Below are positions 33,575 to 42,719 of a DNA stretch of 64,000 nucleotides, piece after piece; within the stretch, counting starts at the first letter, position 1, and each line of letters opens with the position of its first letter. The DNA lies in contig JAJRWT010000037.1 of the NCBI GenBank assembly GCA_024276675.1, forward strand, positions 55,168-119,167, read 5' to 3'. Made by a program: the position numbers and the translations under genes. Under the pieces are notes generated by a model. It was not told the origin of the DNA. It searched no databases and saw only the letters and a program-made list of their open reading frames with translations. Origin of the DNA: Myxococcota bacterium. GTDB taxonomy: Bacteria > Myxococcota_A > UBA796 > JAFGLY01.

Positions 33575-36500
33575 TTGAAGAAGAGTTGGGAAACACTCGT
33601 CACCAGGTGGACCTCGCTCACAGCCAGGGAACGCTGCGCAACCAACGCCCTCATCTTGATTGTGGTGGGGTATATCGCCCACTACCTGGTCTTCACGATA
33701 GCCCAGCCCTTCTACATCGAAGACTGTGCCATCACATTTTCCTATGCCAGGAATCTTGTCCATGGCGAAGGCCTGGTGCCATTCCCCGGAGGAGAACGGG
33801 TCGAGGGCTACTCCAACCCGCTGTGGATGTTCCTCATCGCGGCATTTCTGGGCGTCAAGGTGCCCGTGTGGACCTCCTCCAAGTTGTTGGGCGCGGCATT
33901 GGGCGTCCTGACCATGATATTGAGCTGGGCCATCTGCCGTCGGGCCAGGGGCGGCCGCAACGACGCCGTGAACCTGATCCCCCCCTTCCTGTTGGCGGCC
34001 TCCACCCAGTTCGTGGTGTGGAACTCCTCCGGGCTGGAAAACTCGCTCTTCTGCCTGTTGCTGACGGCAGCCATGTACCGCACGATCAAGGAAGGCACCG
34101 ACGGCGGAAAACCATGGTCCGCACTGCTGTTCTTCCTCTTGTCCATAACGCGGCCCGAAGGTATCGCCTACGTTGCCGTGGGAATCATGGCCCGGTTCAT
34201 CTTCGCTCTGCGCCAGGGCAGGATCATCCGGACCATGTTGGTCTGGCTTCTGGCCTTCACACTGCCCTTCGCGCTGTACCAGTGGTGGCACTACGACTAC
34301 TTCGCCTGGCCCTTCCCCAACACCTACTACGCCAAGCTGGGAGAAGGCTCCCGCTTCAAACCCTTCGGCTGGACCGTCAGGGGCTGGAAGTATCTCAACG
34401 GGTACATGCTGGAATACTGGGTAGCCTGGGCCACGCCATTCTTGTTCCTGGCGGCCGCTGGGCTCAAAAGATGGCGGGCCGCCGTCGGCATCTTCCTTCT
34501 GGCGGGCTTCACGGTACTGGTACTCTGGAACGGCAAGGCCGACTTTCTCACGGACGTGGCTTTCTGGAAACCCATCCAGCGGGAATGGGTGGACATCCGC
34601 GTATGGTGGATCTTCGCCAGCGCCGTTCTACTGGGCCTTCTCACCCTGGGCAGACCTGGCTGGCGTGCCTTGAGCATGACCTGGGCCATGTACTGCTCGG
34701 TATTCCTGTTAATCATCTACACGGGTGGGGACTGGATGGACGCCTACCGCTGGGTGAACATGCTGGTGGTTCCACAGTTCATCCTGCTGGCTATCGGATT
34801 CGGCGAACTGGCGGATCGCCTTCCCCATGTGCGGCTCAGGCTCAAAACCGTCCTGTTTCTCCCCGGGAAACTCACGGCATGGCTTCGCAAGCGTTCTACT
34901 GCCAACTCCGAAACACCCGGCCCTGCGGACCCCCAACGAATCCAGCCTACCTGGATGAACCGCCTGAAATCCCTCTCCCCTCCCCTCCCCGGTACGTTCC
35001 TGCTTCTTGCCACCGTGGCGCTGGCCCTGCCCAACTCGTGGCGCTCCTACCATTTCGCCACCCACCCCGAAACAGGCGTGCGAGACGTTCGGCGGCGCGT
35101 GGAGTACATGAGCTGGGTGCAAAAGCGCCTGCACCTGGACCACGTCCAGCTTCTGGACGTGGATATGGGCGCTCACCTCTGGTACTCGGGCTGGGAGATC
35201 ATGGACGTCGCCGGCCTGGTGGAAATCCCCCTGGGGCATCACAATTACGAAAAAAAGTTCATCAAGGAACACATCTTCGAGTTCAACCACCCCGATTTCA
35301 TCCACTCCCACGGTGGCTGGTCCAGGCGCACCAAGATCAACAACTTCCCTGAGTTCAAGAAAACCTATTTCGAAATTCCGGGATATCCCGCAGGGCGGCG
35401 CTCCCTGCACCTGGGCAACTACGTGCGCAAGGACCACTGGGTGAGCCAGGGCTACGATGGCCCCAGCGTTCCACGGATCAAGTTCCAGGGAGCACTCACA
35501 TTGCACGGTTGGCTTTTGCCTTCCGACATCGTCCCAGTGGGGGGCAAGTTCTTTCTCCAGACCTGGTTTGAAGGCGAAAACCGCAAAAAAGGCGTGCGAG
35601 TCCTGGTCTTCCTGACCGACGGCGAGAAGGTGTTGACCGTGGAGGAAACGGCCCCCGGCTACGACTGGTACCTGCCCAGGGACTGGAAGCGAAACGAGAT
35701 AATATTCACCGGCTACGACATCCCCATACCGAAGGATCTACCCGAAGGAGACTACCAGGTGGGGCTGGTCCTCCTGGACCAGAAGAGCGGCAAGGTTCTG
35801 CGACCCATCAGCCAGCTCGCCCCGACACCCCCCTCGGAACAGGACCAGGCCGACGACCCCACAACCCGCGAGAGCCCCGCGGGGGTCGAAGCCACCAGCT
35901 CCCTGGAGGACCGGATCCCCAAGGAAAAAGACCGCCGCCTGATAGAGCAGATTCGCAGGAAAACACACCCGCGCAACGACTCCCGGCAAGACCCCACCAG
36001 GGGGCAACGAGATCTCTCGTCCCTCCAGGCTGGCCAGGACACCACCATCGCCGTCTCCGATGAATTCACATACATGCGGGGGGAATACCTGCTGCCCGGA
36101 GCGACTCTCCACGTGGTCTCCCGGGGTCGCGCCACCAAGGAAGCCCATGCAGATCTGGACCTGGCCCTGGACCTGGCGCAAACCGGGGCCTGCGACGAAG
36201 CCTGGAGCACCTGGTGGGATGCCCGTCGGCACTTGATCAGGAATATCCGCTGGCAAAACGAAAACGCGCCCGCGATGGAAAAGGCCGTCACCGAGTGCCT
36301 GGCTCGCAGAGCCACAGCCATTGACGACCCATACGAAAAAGCCCAGGTACTCATCCAGGCCAGGATCCTCAATGACCATCGCAACGAGCTGCTGCTTTCG
36401 CTCACAAGACCCCTGGCAGCCCAACTGGAATCAGAAGGCGATCAGGCCATGGAAGAAGAAGACTGGGAGTCGGCATTCACGGCACTCCGCACCGCGGTCA

Positions 36501-36910
36501 AACTTGATCCCCGCCTGTCTCACGCCCGCCGCAAGGCAGAGTACTGCCGCGACAAGCGTCTCAACATCAAGGGCGTGGGGAGTCGCAGCTTCCTCGACAG
36601 CTTCAAGTCCCGGAAAAAAAACAAGAGCATCAAGAAGAATCCACCATCCAAAACCAACAAGGAGCCCCGGCAAAAGGGCGCGACCCCCAAAAGCCCGGCA
36701 AAACCATCTGCAGAGGCCAACCCGGAGCCGCGGCCCGAGGACAATGGCAGCCAGCCAGGCTCCGACCATCCAGCACCCAACGGGGCAGCACTGCGCGGGC
36801 CTATCCCCACGGGTCCACGCGCCCTGACCGAACTCCCAAAGGTTGATTTCGAACCTACGAACCCCGAGGACCCAAAGTCGGGAGCCACACCCGGTCCTTC
36901 AGCCGACTGA
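33575..36910 (+). CDS. Large GT-C-type membrane glycosyltransferase with soluble C-terminal extension
   Basis: An 1,111-residue protein from a TTG start with a GGGAGAAG box. Residues 20-500 contain about eleven hydrophobic helices. The first periplasmic loop (YIEDCAITFSYARNL, then GERVEGYSNPLW) is the acidic GT-C pattern (D-D-A-x-I-x-x-R-Y-A / G-E-x-V-E-G-Y-T-x-P-L-W) of arabinofuranosyl- and related lipid-linked-sugar transferases. Residues about 520-760 are a soluble domain with a beta-sandwich-like stretch (FQGALTLHGWLLPSD ... YDIPIPKDLPEGDYQVGLVLL). The region after 770 is Lys/Glu/Pro-rich, with a helical TPR-like section (about 860-990) and a disordered tail. The long extension is unusual and may couple the enzyme to other envelope proteins. 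Confidence 0.78.
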   Translation: MKKSWETLVTRWTSLTARERCATNALILIVVGYIAHYLVFTIAQPFYIEDCAITFSYARNLVHGEGLVPFPGGERVEGYSNPLWMFLIAAFLGVKVPVWTSSKLLGAALGVLTMILSWAICRRARGGRNDAVNLIPPFLLAASTQFVVWNSSGLENSLFCLLLTAAMYRTIKEGTDGGKPWSALLFFLLSITRPEGIAYVAVGIMARFIFALRQGRIIRTMLVWLLAFTLPFALYQWWHYDYFAWPFPNTYYAKLGEGSRFKPFGWTVRGWKYLNGYMLEYWVAWATPFLFLAAAGLKRWRAAVGIFLLAGFTVLVLWNGKADFLTDVAFWKPIQREWVDIRVWWIFASAVLLGLLTLGRPGWRALSMTWAMYCSVFLLIIYTGGDWMDAYRWVNMLVVPQFILLAIGFGELADRLPHVRLRLKTVLFLPGKLTAWLRKRSTANSETPGPADPQRIQPTWMNRLKSLSPPLPGTFLLLATVALALPNSWRSYHFATHPETGVRDVRRRVEYMSWVQKRLHLDHVQLLDVDMGAHLWYSGWEIMDVAGLVEIPLGHHNYEKKFIKEHIFEFNHPDFIHSHGGWSRRTKINNFPEFKKTYFEIPGYPAGRRSLHLGNYVRKDHWVSQGYDGPSVPRIKFQGALTLHGWLLPSDIVPVGGKFFLQTWFEGENRKKGVRVLVFLTDGEKVLTVEETAPGYDWYLPRDWKRNEIIFTGYDIPIPKDLPEGDYQVGLVLLDQKSGKVLRPISQLAPTPPSEQDQADDPTTRESPAGVEATSSLEDRIPKEKDRRLIEQIRRKTHPRNDSRQDPTRGQRDLSSLQAGQDTTIAVSDEFTYMRGEYLLPGATLHVVSRGRATKEAHADLDLALDLAQTGACDEAWSTWWDARRHLIRNIRWQNENAPAMEKAVTECLARRATAIDDPYEKAQVLIQARILNDHRNELLLSLTRPLAAQLESEGDQAMEEEDWESAFTALRTAVKLDPRLSHARRKAEYCRDKRLNIKGVGSRSFLDSFKSRKKNKSIKKNPPSKTNKEPRQKGATPKSPAKPSAEANPEPRPEDNGSQPGSDHPAPNGAALRGPIPTGPRALTELPKVDFEPTNPEDPKSGATPGPSAD

Positions 36911-36952
36911 AATCCCGGATACCACTCCGGCATCCCCGTACCCCGCACATCA

Positions 36953-36988
36953 CAGCAGGGGAATCCCACTCCGGCGGGGATCCTGCTG
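36953..36988. terminator. Candidate bidirectional terminator hairpin
   Basis: CAGCAGG (36953-36959) pairs with CCTGCTG (36982-36988), and an inner TCCC/GGGA pair extends the stem. The hairpin stands between convergent genes ending at 36910 (plus) and 37038 (minus). There is no clear T-run, so efficiency is uncertain. Confidence 0.35.
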
Positions 36989-37037
36989 CCTAGCCCGGCC
37001 ACGCCCACTGGCGGAAAGGCCCGGTCCCACTGCGCCT

Positions 37038-37961
37038 TCAGGCTCCATGGTTGCCATCACCCGCCAGGCAGTACCCCAGGAGCTTGTAGGTCAACCGGGC
37101 CGCGGCCATCTCGGAGACGCGGCTCCCCGGCAGAGGGTCCAGCTCCACGATGTCGAAACCCAGTACCTTGTGGTCACGGGCAAGAGCCCGCAAGAGGGCC
37201 AGCCCCTGCCAGTACCCCAGGCCTCCGGGCTCGGGAGTGCCGGTACCTGGAATGACCGAGGGATCGAAACCATCCAGGTCCACCGTGATGTAGATCCCGG
37301 GAGTGGAGATGCTGTCCAACACCTTGGGGATCCAGGTCTGGGGCGGGGCGGGAACGATCTGCGCGGCGTGGAACACCGTGGTGGCTCCGGAGCGCGCCAG
37401 ATCCCATTCTTCGGAAGATCCCGACCGCACGCCCACCTGAACCACTTGCAGCCCCGCTTCCAGCACACGCTTCATGACGCAGGCGTGGCTGAATCGAGAC
37501 TCCTGGAAGCTGTCGCGAAGATCCAGGTGGGCGTCCAACTGGAGCACGGTGAAGGTCTCACCCAGCTCCTGCCGCAGGGCTCGCACGATTCCAAGGGTGA
37601 TGGAATGTTCCCCGCCGATCCCCACTGGCACGAGGTCGGCGTCCAGCACAGCTCGTACCTGCCGCGTGACAGCGGACAGGTAGGCCTCGGGTCCGCTGGC
37701 CACGGGCTCCAGTGGGCGAAGCGTACACACACCCGCCCGGCAAGGTTCACCCTGGGTTTCTTCGTCGTACCATTCCACCTGGTGACTGGCTTCCAGCAAC
37801 CGGGCAGGGCCGAAGCGAGCCCCCGCACCCCAGGAACAGGTGGCGTCGTATGGGAAGGGCATGATGGCGAAACGCGAGCTGCCGGGGCCATCGAGATGCC
37901 GTGGCAGATCCAGGAATCCAGGGTGCATCGTCTGCAACACGGTAATGGCTCCCCAGGTCAC
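37038..37961 (-). CDS. Ureohydrolase (agmatinase/arginase family)
   Basis: A 307-residue binuclear manganese enzyme hydrolysing a guanidino compound to urea. Family motifs are GIGGEHSITLG (first metal His), QLDAHLDLRD (D-A-H-x-D), SHACVMKR and TVDLDGFDPSVIPGTGTPEPGG, containing the D-x-D-x-x-D-P metal motif and the G-T-G-T-P-x-P-G signature, with a closing ELDPLPG. Agmatinase (polyamine synthesis) is the commonest role in bacteria without a urea cycle, but formimidoylglutamase-type alternatives exist. Its GTG start overlaps the stop of the DnaC-like gene (GTGA at 37958-37961), an unexpected pairing. Confidence 0.88.
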   Translation of the reverse strand: MTWGAITVLQTMHPGFLDLPRHLDGPGSSRFAIMPFPYDATCSWGAGARFGPARLLEASHQVEWYDEETQGEPCRAGVCTLRPLEPVASGPEAYLSAVTRQVRAVLDADLVPVGIGGEHSITLGIVRALRQELGETFTVLQLDAHLDLRDSFQESRFSHACVMKRVLEAGLQVVQVGVRSGSSEEWDLARSGATTVFHAAQIVPAPPQTWIPKVLDSISTPGIYITVDLDGFDPSVIPGTGTPEPGGLGYWQGLALLRALARDHKVLGFDIVELDPLPGSRVSEMAAARLTYKLLGYCLAGDGNHGA

Positions 37962-38833
37962 AGGCCCCGGCGACCGTCGCGGTAGTCGTCACCGAAAAAC
38001 GGGGCGAAGGAACACATTTCCTTGAGACGACTGAACACTCTCTCCCCTACCCTGTCACCGAGAGTGGGGCCCGACAGCTTGCCGGGAGTCCCGGAAGCAG
38101 AGTTGGAGCCACCGTAGACAGTCAGGTTGATTTCGGTCTGACCGGTTGCGTGGGCAGCCTTGAAATTCGTGGTGGCCATGGTGGTGGCCATGGCGTTGTA
38201 GCGATGGGAGATGAGGACGTCGATGATGGTCAGCTCCCACTCGGTACAGCGGCCCTTGCCAAGTTCGTCTATTGCCAGGACGGGTACCTGCACCAGGGGT
38301 CTGAGGGTTGTGGCCTCGCCAACGCCCTGGTCGAAGCCCGCCTTCAGTTGGGACAGCAGGTTGGAAAACTCTACGAAGAGTACTTCTTCTCCGTAGAGCA
38401 TCACCAGCTCCCTGAGAATGGCCACCAACAGGTGGGTCTTGCCCCGGCCCACGCCGCCGAAGAACACGACTCCACGGTTTTCCTGCCCTGGAACGTATTG
38501 TTCCAGCACTGTTCTCGCGATGTGATAGTTGGCGGAGGCACCCGCTGCCGAAGGATCGTAGGAGTCGAAGGTGCTCCGGGCATGACGAGCGGGAATTCCC
38601 GCCTTGTTGAACAAGGCCACCCGATCCGGAAGCACCCGGCAACGGCAGCGCCCCATCCTGGCGACTCCCTTGATCACGACTTCACGGTTGCCCAGGCCAT
38701 CACAAAGGGTACAACGGGGCACGCAGTCACACACCCGTGCGACGGCGTGAAGCTTGCCCGGCTCCACGACGTAGCCCTGACCATGGCACAAGGGGCAACC
38801 GGGTTCACCCAGCATGAGTGGTTTTCCGGGCAT
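37958..38833 (-). CDS. DnaC/IstB-like AAA+ ATPase with N-terminal zinc-type cysteines
   Basis: A 291-residue ATPase. GGVGRGKTHLL (Walker A, Lys132) and VLAIDELGKG (Walker B) belong to the helicase-loader/IstB group, with sensor-like ISHRYNAMATTMATTNF. The N-terminus carries eight cysteines: CPLC near residue 13, CDC near 35, CTLC at 41-44 and CRC near 63. Some of this resembles DnaJ-type CxxC zinc pairs and probably binds zinc. The start at 38833 follows GGAGAG; a TTG at 38845 is less likely. It is coupled to the downstream ureohydrolase and follows a frameshifted gene of probable replication function, suggesting a helicase-loading pair. Confidence 0.78.
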   Translation of the reverse strand: MPGKPLMLGEPGCPLCHGQGYVVEPGKLHAVARVCDCVPRCTLCDGLGNREVVIKGVARMGRCRCRVLPDRVALFNKAGIPARHARSTFDSYDPSAAGASANYHIARTVLEQYVPGQENRGVVFFGGVGRGKTHLLVAILRELVMLYGEEVLFVEFSNLLSQLKAGFDQGVGEATTLRPLVQVPVLAIDELGKGRCTEWELTIIDVLISHRYNAMATTMATTNFKAAHATGQTEINLTVYGGSNSASGTPGKLSGPTLGDRVGERVFSRLKEMCSFAPFFGDDYRDGRRGL

Positions 38834-38932
38834 CGATCTCTCCAAGGGTTCATCCTGTCCACAAGAGCCACCGCCAGAGCCTGGTAACTCGCCCCCCGAG
38901 GGGAGAGCCAGGGTTGGGAGGGTTTCAGCAAG

Positions 38933-39638
38933 CTATCCCGCCGCTCCAGGCTCCTGGCCTGCATGGAGACGATCCCATACCGCGGTGGCGGAGAGATCCG
39001 GGTAACGCTGCCGCAGGAGATCCCGCGCCACCTCCTCCAGCATCTCCTGCCAACGGGCGGACTCCATGGCATCCTTCAACGGCGCAAGATCCTCCTGGGC
39101 CAGGCGGAACAACTGGGCTCTCTCACTGCGGGCGGCCTGCCACAGATCCTTGTGAAAGCCCCTGATGATGGCCATGGCCCGGTCGGCCCGATGAGCCATT
39201 GTCGTTTCTTCCGCCAGGCAACGGTCCAATTCCTGGTGCGCTCGCCGGACCAGGGGGGAATAGGGATCAGTGGGGTCGGCAGTGGCGGACTCCAGGCAGG
39301 AGTTCGCTCCAGCCAGAGCACTCCCCGGCAGATCTCCACCGTCGACCCGGGGGGGGGCTCCAGCAGATCGCAGCAACTGCCCTGAAATCCGCTTCACGGT
39401 TCCCTTGCAGCTTCGCAGGCCCAGGGGAGTTTTTACACGACGCTTACGTCTTCGCTCAGCCACCTGTTCCAGGGACGTGACGATGACCGCAACCGGCACG
39501 CCGTCTTCAAGCCAACGCAGCAGCAAACGCCCATCTACACTGGACAAAAAATGGCCCCCCCCCCCGGATCACCACCAGGTGCTCCACCACCTGCCGAGCC
39601 GCTTCCCGCAAATCTTCCGGTATGGCATCCAACTCCAC
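38933..39638 (-). pseudogene. Frameshifted replication-type protein upstream of the DnaC-like gene
   Basis: Two abutting minus-strand frames together read as one protein of about 234 residues. The first begins at GTG 39638 behind a strong GGAGGG box (protein start VELDAIPEDLREAARQVVEH) and runs into a C11 tract (G11 on the coding strand, 39555-39565). The second continues after it with FLSSVDGRLLLRWLEDG. Ten instead of eleven Gs restores a single frame. The SVDGRLLLRWLEDGVPVAVI ... RRRKRRVKT section has the look of small helical proteins paired with DnaC-like loaders in deltaproteobacteria, but I cannot name the family. Either the gene is disrupted, the tract is a contingency locus, or the sequence has a homopolymer error. 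Confidence 0.55.
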
Positions 39639-39986
39639 GAAGCCCTCCAGGAACGTTCCACCAAAGGCAGCCGTCAGGCGGCCTTCATCCCGTCAGCTCG
39701 TTCCAGGCATGCATTGTTGTCCTATCAACGGCCAGGCGATAGAACCACCATCTATGAACCCAGGGCAGCGCTGCGAGCGCAACCGCATCCCAGCAAGCTC
39801 CGTCCCGACACCATGGGGCACATTGGGGCCCAGGCCGCCATTCTCTTCTATCTCGTGGCACATCTACCAACTTCATCACAACTCGTTTTTCATGGCGGAC
39901 GCAATACGTTGGCACCTGTCCACCACCCGAACACCCGCACCCTGATACCTACATAGACAGGCCCAGCCCAGGAGGCTCGGAACGAC
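39639..39986. other. Intergenic region upstream of the outer-membrane protein gene
   Basis: A 348-base gap that should contain divergent promoters. On the minus strand an open frame (39685-39876, beginning MKLVDVPRD) encodes a Trp-rich stretch, and a single-base deletion near 39686 would join it to the frameshifted gene above. Its third positions are not GC-rich, so I do not call it a gene. No other feature seen. Confidence 0.4.
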
Positions 39987-41207
39987 ATGTCCCGCACCAT
40001 CGAACTGATCGCAAGCACTGCCCTGGCCTTCACCCTTTCGGCCGCCGATGCCATCGCAGCCCCCCCCCCGCCTGTCAGCGACATCGCAGTGGCCGACGAC
40101 GACGAAACCTCCGGCGACGACGACGACTTCGACATAATCAACCAGGAGCTGGATCTCGACTTCTTCAAGGACGACGAAGAAGAAGACTTCATCCCCACGC
40201 AACGCCTGCAGAGCAACGACGAACTCGAACCCGACTCCGGCGACGAGCAGATCATCGACGAACTGGTTCCCGAACCCGAACCACAAGAAGAGATCAACTT
40301 CCTGGACGACGAAGAAGAAGAGATTTCCATCAACGCTCCGGGCCAGGACAATGCCCAGCTCTACCGCGACCAGATGGACTCCATGAAGCACCTGGGCCCC
40401 GACGAAGAGATCATAGCCTGGGAACGCTACCTGGACAGGTACCCCAACTCCATCTTCAAGGACCGAATCCAATCACGCATCGAAGAACTCTCCACGGGTC
40501 TCTACGACGAACGCGTACCCCAGAGCACCAGCTTCGGCGGCGGCGCCGGGGCCGGGCATGCCGAACTCGACTTCGCTGCGCCGGTCCTGCTGGAATCCAT
40601 CGATCCCCGAGATCGCTTGCGAGCTTCCTTCGAGATCGGCTTTCCCGAGTACTTGAACCTGATGGTGGACTACGAAGCCCAGCTCATGCGCTATTGGTCA
40701 GTTCATGGCGGGATAAGGCATCGCTACACCGGCTGGAACATAGAAACCGGCACCCATTACTCCTTGATCAAGAGCGCCCGCACCAACACTCTCCTGACCC
40801 TCATGGGCGATGTCCACTTCAACACCAACCCATTCTACCCCTCGCTCCGGCCACAGCTCGCCTTTGGCCAACGGGCCATGGTTGGAGGCAACCCCCTGGA
40901 CATGCAACTCCAGGCAGGTGTCGACTTGATGTTCCAGAGTGAGTTCTCGCTGGTCTACCTGGCAGGCGGCAATCTCAGCTACCAGGCCAGCGAAAAGGTG
41001 CGCTTCTTCCTGGAAACATCCCTATACATGAAACACCTGGGCTGGGAAGAGGGCAGCAGCTTCCGCTTCAATATCATCTCCTTCGGAATCAGCTTCTTCG
41101 TACACAAGGACATGCTGGCCACCCTGGGCGCGAGTGCACCCTATACCACCAACTACTGGGGCTACCACTACGGCAGCATCATTGGTGACTACAGCTATTA
41201 CCTTTGA
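39987..41207 (+). CDS. Outer-membrane beta-barrel protein with acidic N-terminal region
   Basis: A 406-residue exported protein. The signal peptide ends near TLSAADAIAA. Residues 30-125 are extremely acidic (DDDETSGDDDDFD ... LDDEEEEIS), then a short helical region (PDEEIIAWERYLDRYPNSIF) resembling a TPR hairpin. The remainder (about 185-406) alternates short beta strands with a terminal aromatic-rich ending (GDYSYYL), as expected of an outer-membrane beta barrel. The acidic zone may bind calcium or face the peptidoglycan. Function is unknown. Its 3' end overlaps the convergent radical SAM gene by 29 bases. Confidence 0.72.
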   Translation: MSRTIELIASTALAFTLSAADAIAAPPPPVSDIAVADDDETSGDDDDFDIINQELDLDFFKDDEEEDFIPTQRLQSNDELEPDSGDEQIIDELVPEPEPQEEINFLDDEEEEISINAPGQDNAQLYRDQMDSMKHLGPDEEIIAWERYLDRYPNSIFKDRIQSRIEELSTGLYDERVPQSTSFGGGAGAGHAELDFAAPVLLESIDPRDRLRASFEIGFPEYLNLMVDYEAQLMRYWSVHGGIRHRYTGWNIETGTHYSLIKSARTNTLLTLMGDVHFNTNPFYPSLRPQLAFGQRAMVGGNPLDMQLQAGVDLMFQSEFSLVYLAGGNLSYQASEKVRFFLETSLYMKHLGWEEGSSFRFNIISFGISFFVHKDMLATLGASAPYTTNYWGYHYGSIIGDYSYYL

Positions 41208-42639
41208 ACAGTTCCCGGTTGAAGAACAAGAACGCGAACAGGTTGGCCGCCTTGTAGTACTTGGCCACGTCGCGCCACGAAGAGATGGCTCCAAGGTGCC
41301 GGGCCATCGTCGCCGGTCTGAAGTAGAACTCCCGGTAGAACTTCCGATGCAGTCGGATGAGATCGTCGGGCTCAAGCCCCCATGGTACGAATGTGGGCTC
41401 CCAGAACGAAGTCTCGTCGGTGGAGGTGGAAATAACACGACCGTATTTCTGGCCTTCCTCCTGCCAGATGGCCATCTGCCGTGTCTTGGGCATCAAGGTG
41501 TTGATCTGCACGGTGACATCGTGCAGTGGTATGGACCTGGCAAAATCGATGGTCTCCAGTATGCTGTCACGATCATCCACCAAGTGACCGATCATGAAGA
41601 ACGCCTTGGGCCTCAGCCCAGCTTCGTCCGCCCAGGTGACGGCGTTACGGATCATATCCTTGGTGATGCCCTTGCTGATGAAGTCCAACACCCGGTCACA
41701 TCCACTCTCGATGCCAAAACGGGTTCGCCAGCAGCCAGCCTCTTTCATGCGGTGCAGAAGCTCCCTGTCCACAACTTCGACCCGGGAGCTGGCCGTCCAC
41801 GAGACCGGCAACCGGCGGCGAATGATCTCGTCGCAGATGCCCATGACGCGCTTCTTGCTCATGCAGAACAGGCTGTCCACGAAGGCGATGTCCTTGACGC
41901 CGAAGTCCCGAACCAGGTGTTCCATTTCGTCCACGATGCGTCCGGGACTGTGGCTGCGAAACCCCGAGCCGGCTTTCTGGCAGAAGACACAATGATGGGG
42001 ACAGCCCCGGCTGGTGATCATGGCGAACTTTGGCATGGCGTGTTCGTCTATGGGCACGGGCTTGTAGATATTGGACGGCAGCAAGTGCCTGGCGGGAAAG
42101 GGCAGATGGTCCAGATCAGGGGGGTTCTTTCTGGGCCTGGTGAAACGAACGCCCCCATCCGGATGGCGAATCACCACGCCGTCCACGGCCTCGATGGGCT
42201 TCCGCCCCTTGTAATGTTCAACCAGGTCCACCATCGTGTACTCACCCTCGCCCCTCACACCAACGTCGAAACAGGCGTGTTTCATGGCGTGCTCTGGAAA
42301 GATGGTGACGTGGTAGCCCCCCAGGACCAGGGGTACACCGGGGAGGGCCAGCCGCAAGGCCCGGGCAAGCTCCACGGCGCCCTGGAAGATGACGGTTGTG
42401 GCCCCGATACCGATGATATCCGGCCCATAGCGCTGGGCACGCTGCACCGTGGACACGACGTTCAAGTGTTCGGCAGCCGCGTCCACCACCTGGACCTGCT
42501 CACCATGTCGCAGCAGGTTGGCGGCGATGTACAACAGGCCCAGGGGGGCCGAGTTGTAGAAAAGGTAGGCGGTAACGGGGCTGACATGCCCATTTCGCAA
42601 CACCGCATCCAGGGGGGGATTCACGAGGAAGACACGCAT
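41179..42639 (-). CDS. B12-binding radical SAM enzyme
   Basis: A 486-residue protein. An N-terminal cobalamin-binding Rossmann-like domain (VDAAAEHLN ... GPDIIGIGATT ... LVLGGYHVTIFPE) precedes the radical SAM core. Cys213-x3-Cys217-x2-Cys220 (RGCPHHCVFC) binds the [4Fe-4S] cluster, and later FGIESGCDRVLDFISKG and GLRPKAFFMIGHLVD are standard barrel motifs of the BchE/B12-radical SAM group. Such enzymes methylate unreactive carbons or close rings in natural products, cofactors and lipids. The start at 42639 has a CAGGTG box. It stands without biosynthetic neighbours, so the substrate cannot be guessed. Confidence 0.87.
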   Translation of the reverse strand: MRVFLVNPPLDAVLRNGHVSPVTAYLFYNSAPLGLLYIAANLLRHGEQVQVVDAAAEHLNVVSTVQRAQRYGPDIIGIGATTVIFQGAVELARALRLALPGVPLVLGGYHVTIFPEHAMKHACFDVGVRGEGEYTMVDLVEHYKGRKPIEAVDGVVIRHPDGGVRFTRPRKNPPDLDHLPFPARHLLPSNIYKPVPIDEHAMPKFAMITSRGCPHHCVFCQKAGSGFRSHSPGRIVDEMEHLVRDFGVKDIAFVDSLFCMSKKRVMGICDEIIRRRLPVSWTASSRVEVVDRELLHRMKEAGCWRTRFGIESGCDRVLDFISKGITKDMIRNAVTWADEAGLRPKAFFMIGHLVDDRDSILETIDFARSIPLHDVTVQINTLMPKTRQMAIWQEEGQKYGRVISTSTDETSFWEPTFVPWGLEPDDLIRLHRKFYREFYFRPATMARHLGAISSWRDVAKYYKAANLFAFLFFNRELFKGNSCSHQ

Positions 42640-42719
42640 CTGGACACCTGAAGACATGGCCGGGGGGATCTGGCCGCGCCGTGCCGATCGGGTCCGGCGC
42701 TGCTGGGCGGAGGAGAGGG

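Noticed and set aside
39685..39876. Small minus-strand gene upstream of the frameshifted gene
   Set aside because: Third positions are not GC-rich and no ribosome-binding site is clear; it may be part of the same broken gene.
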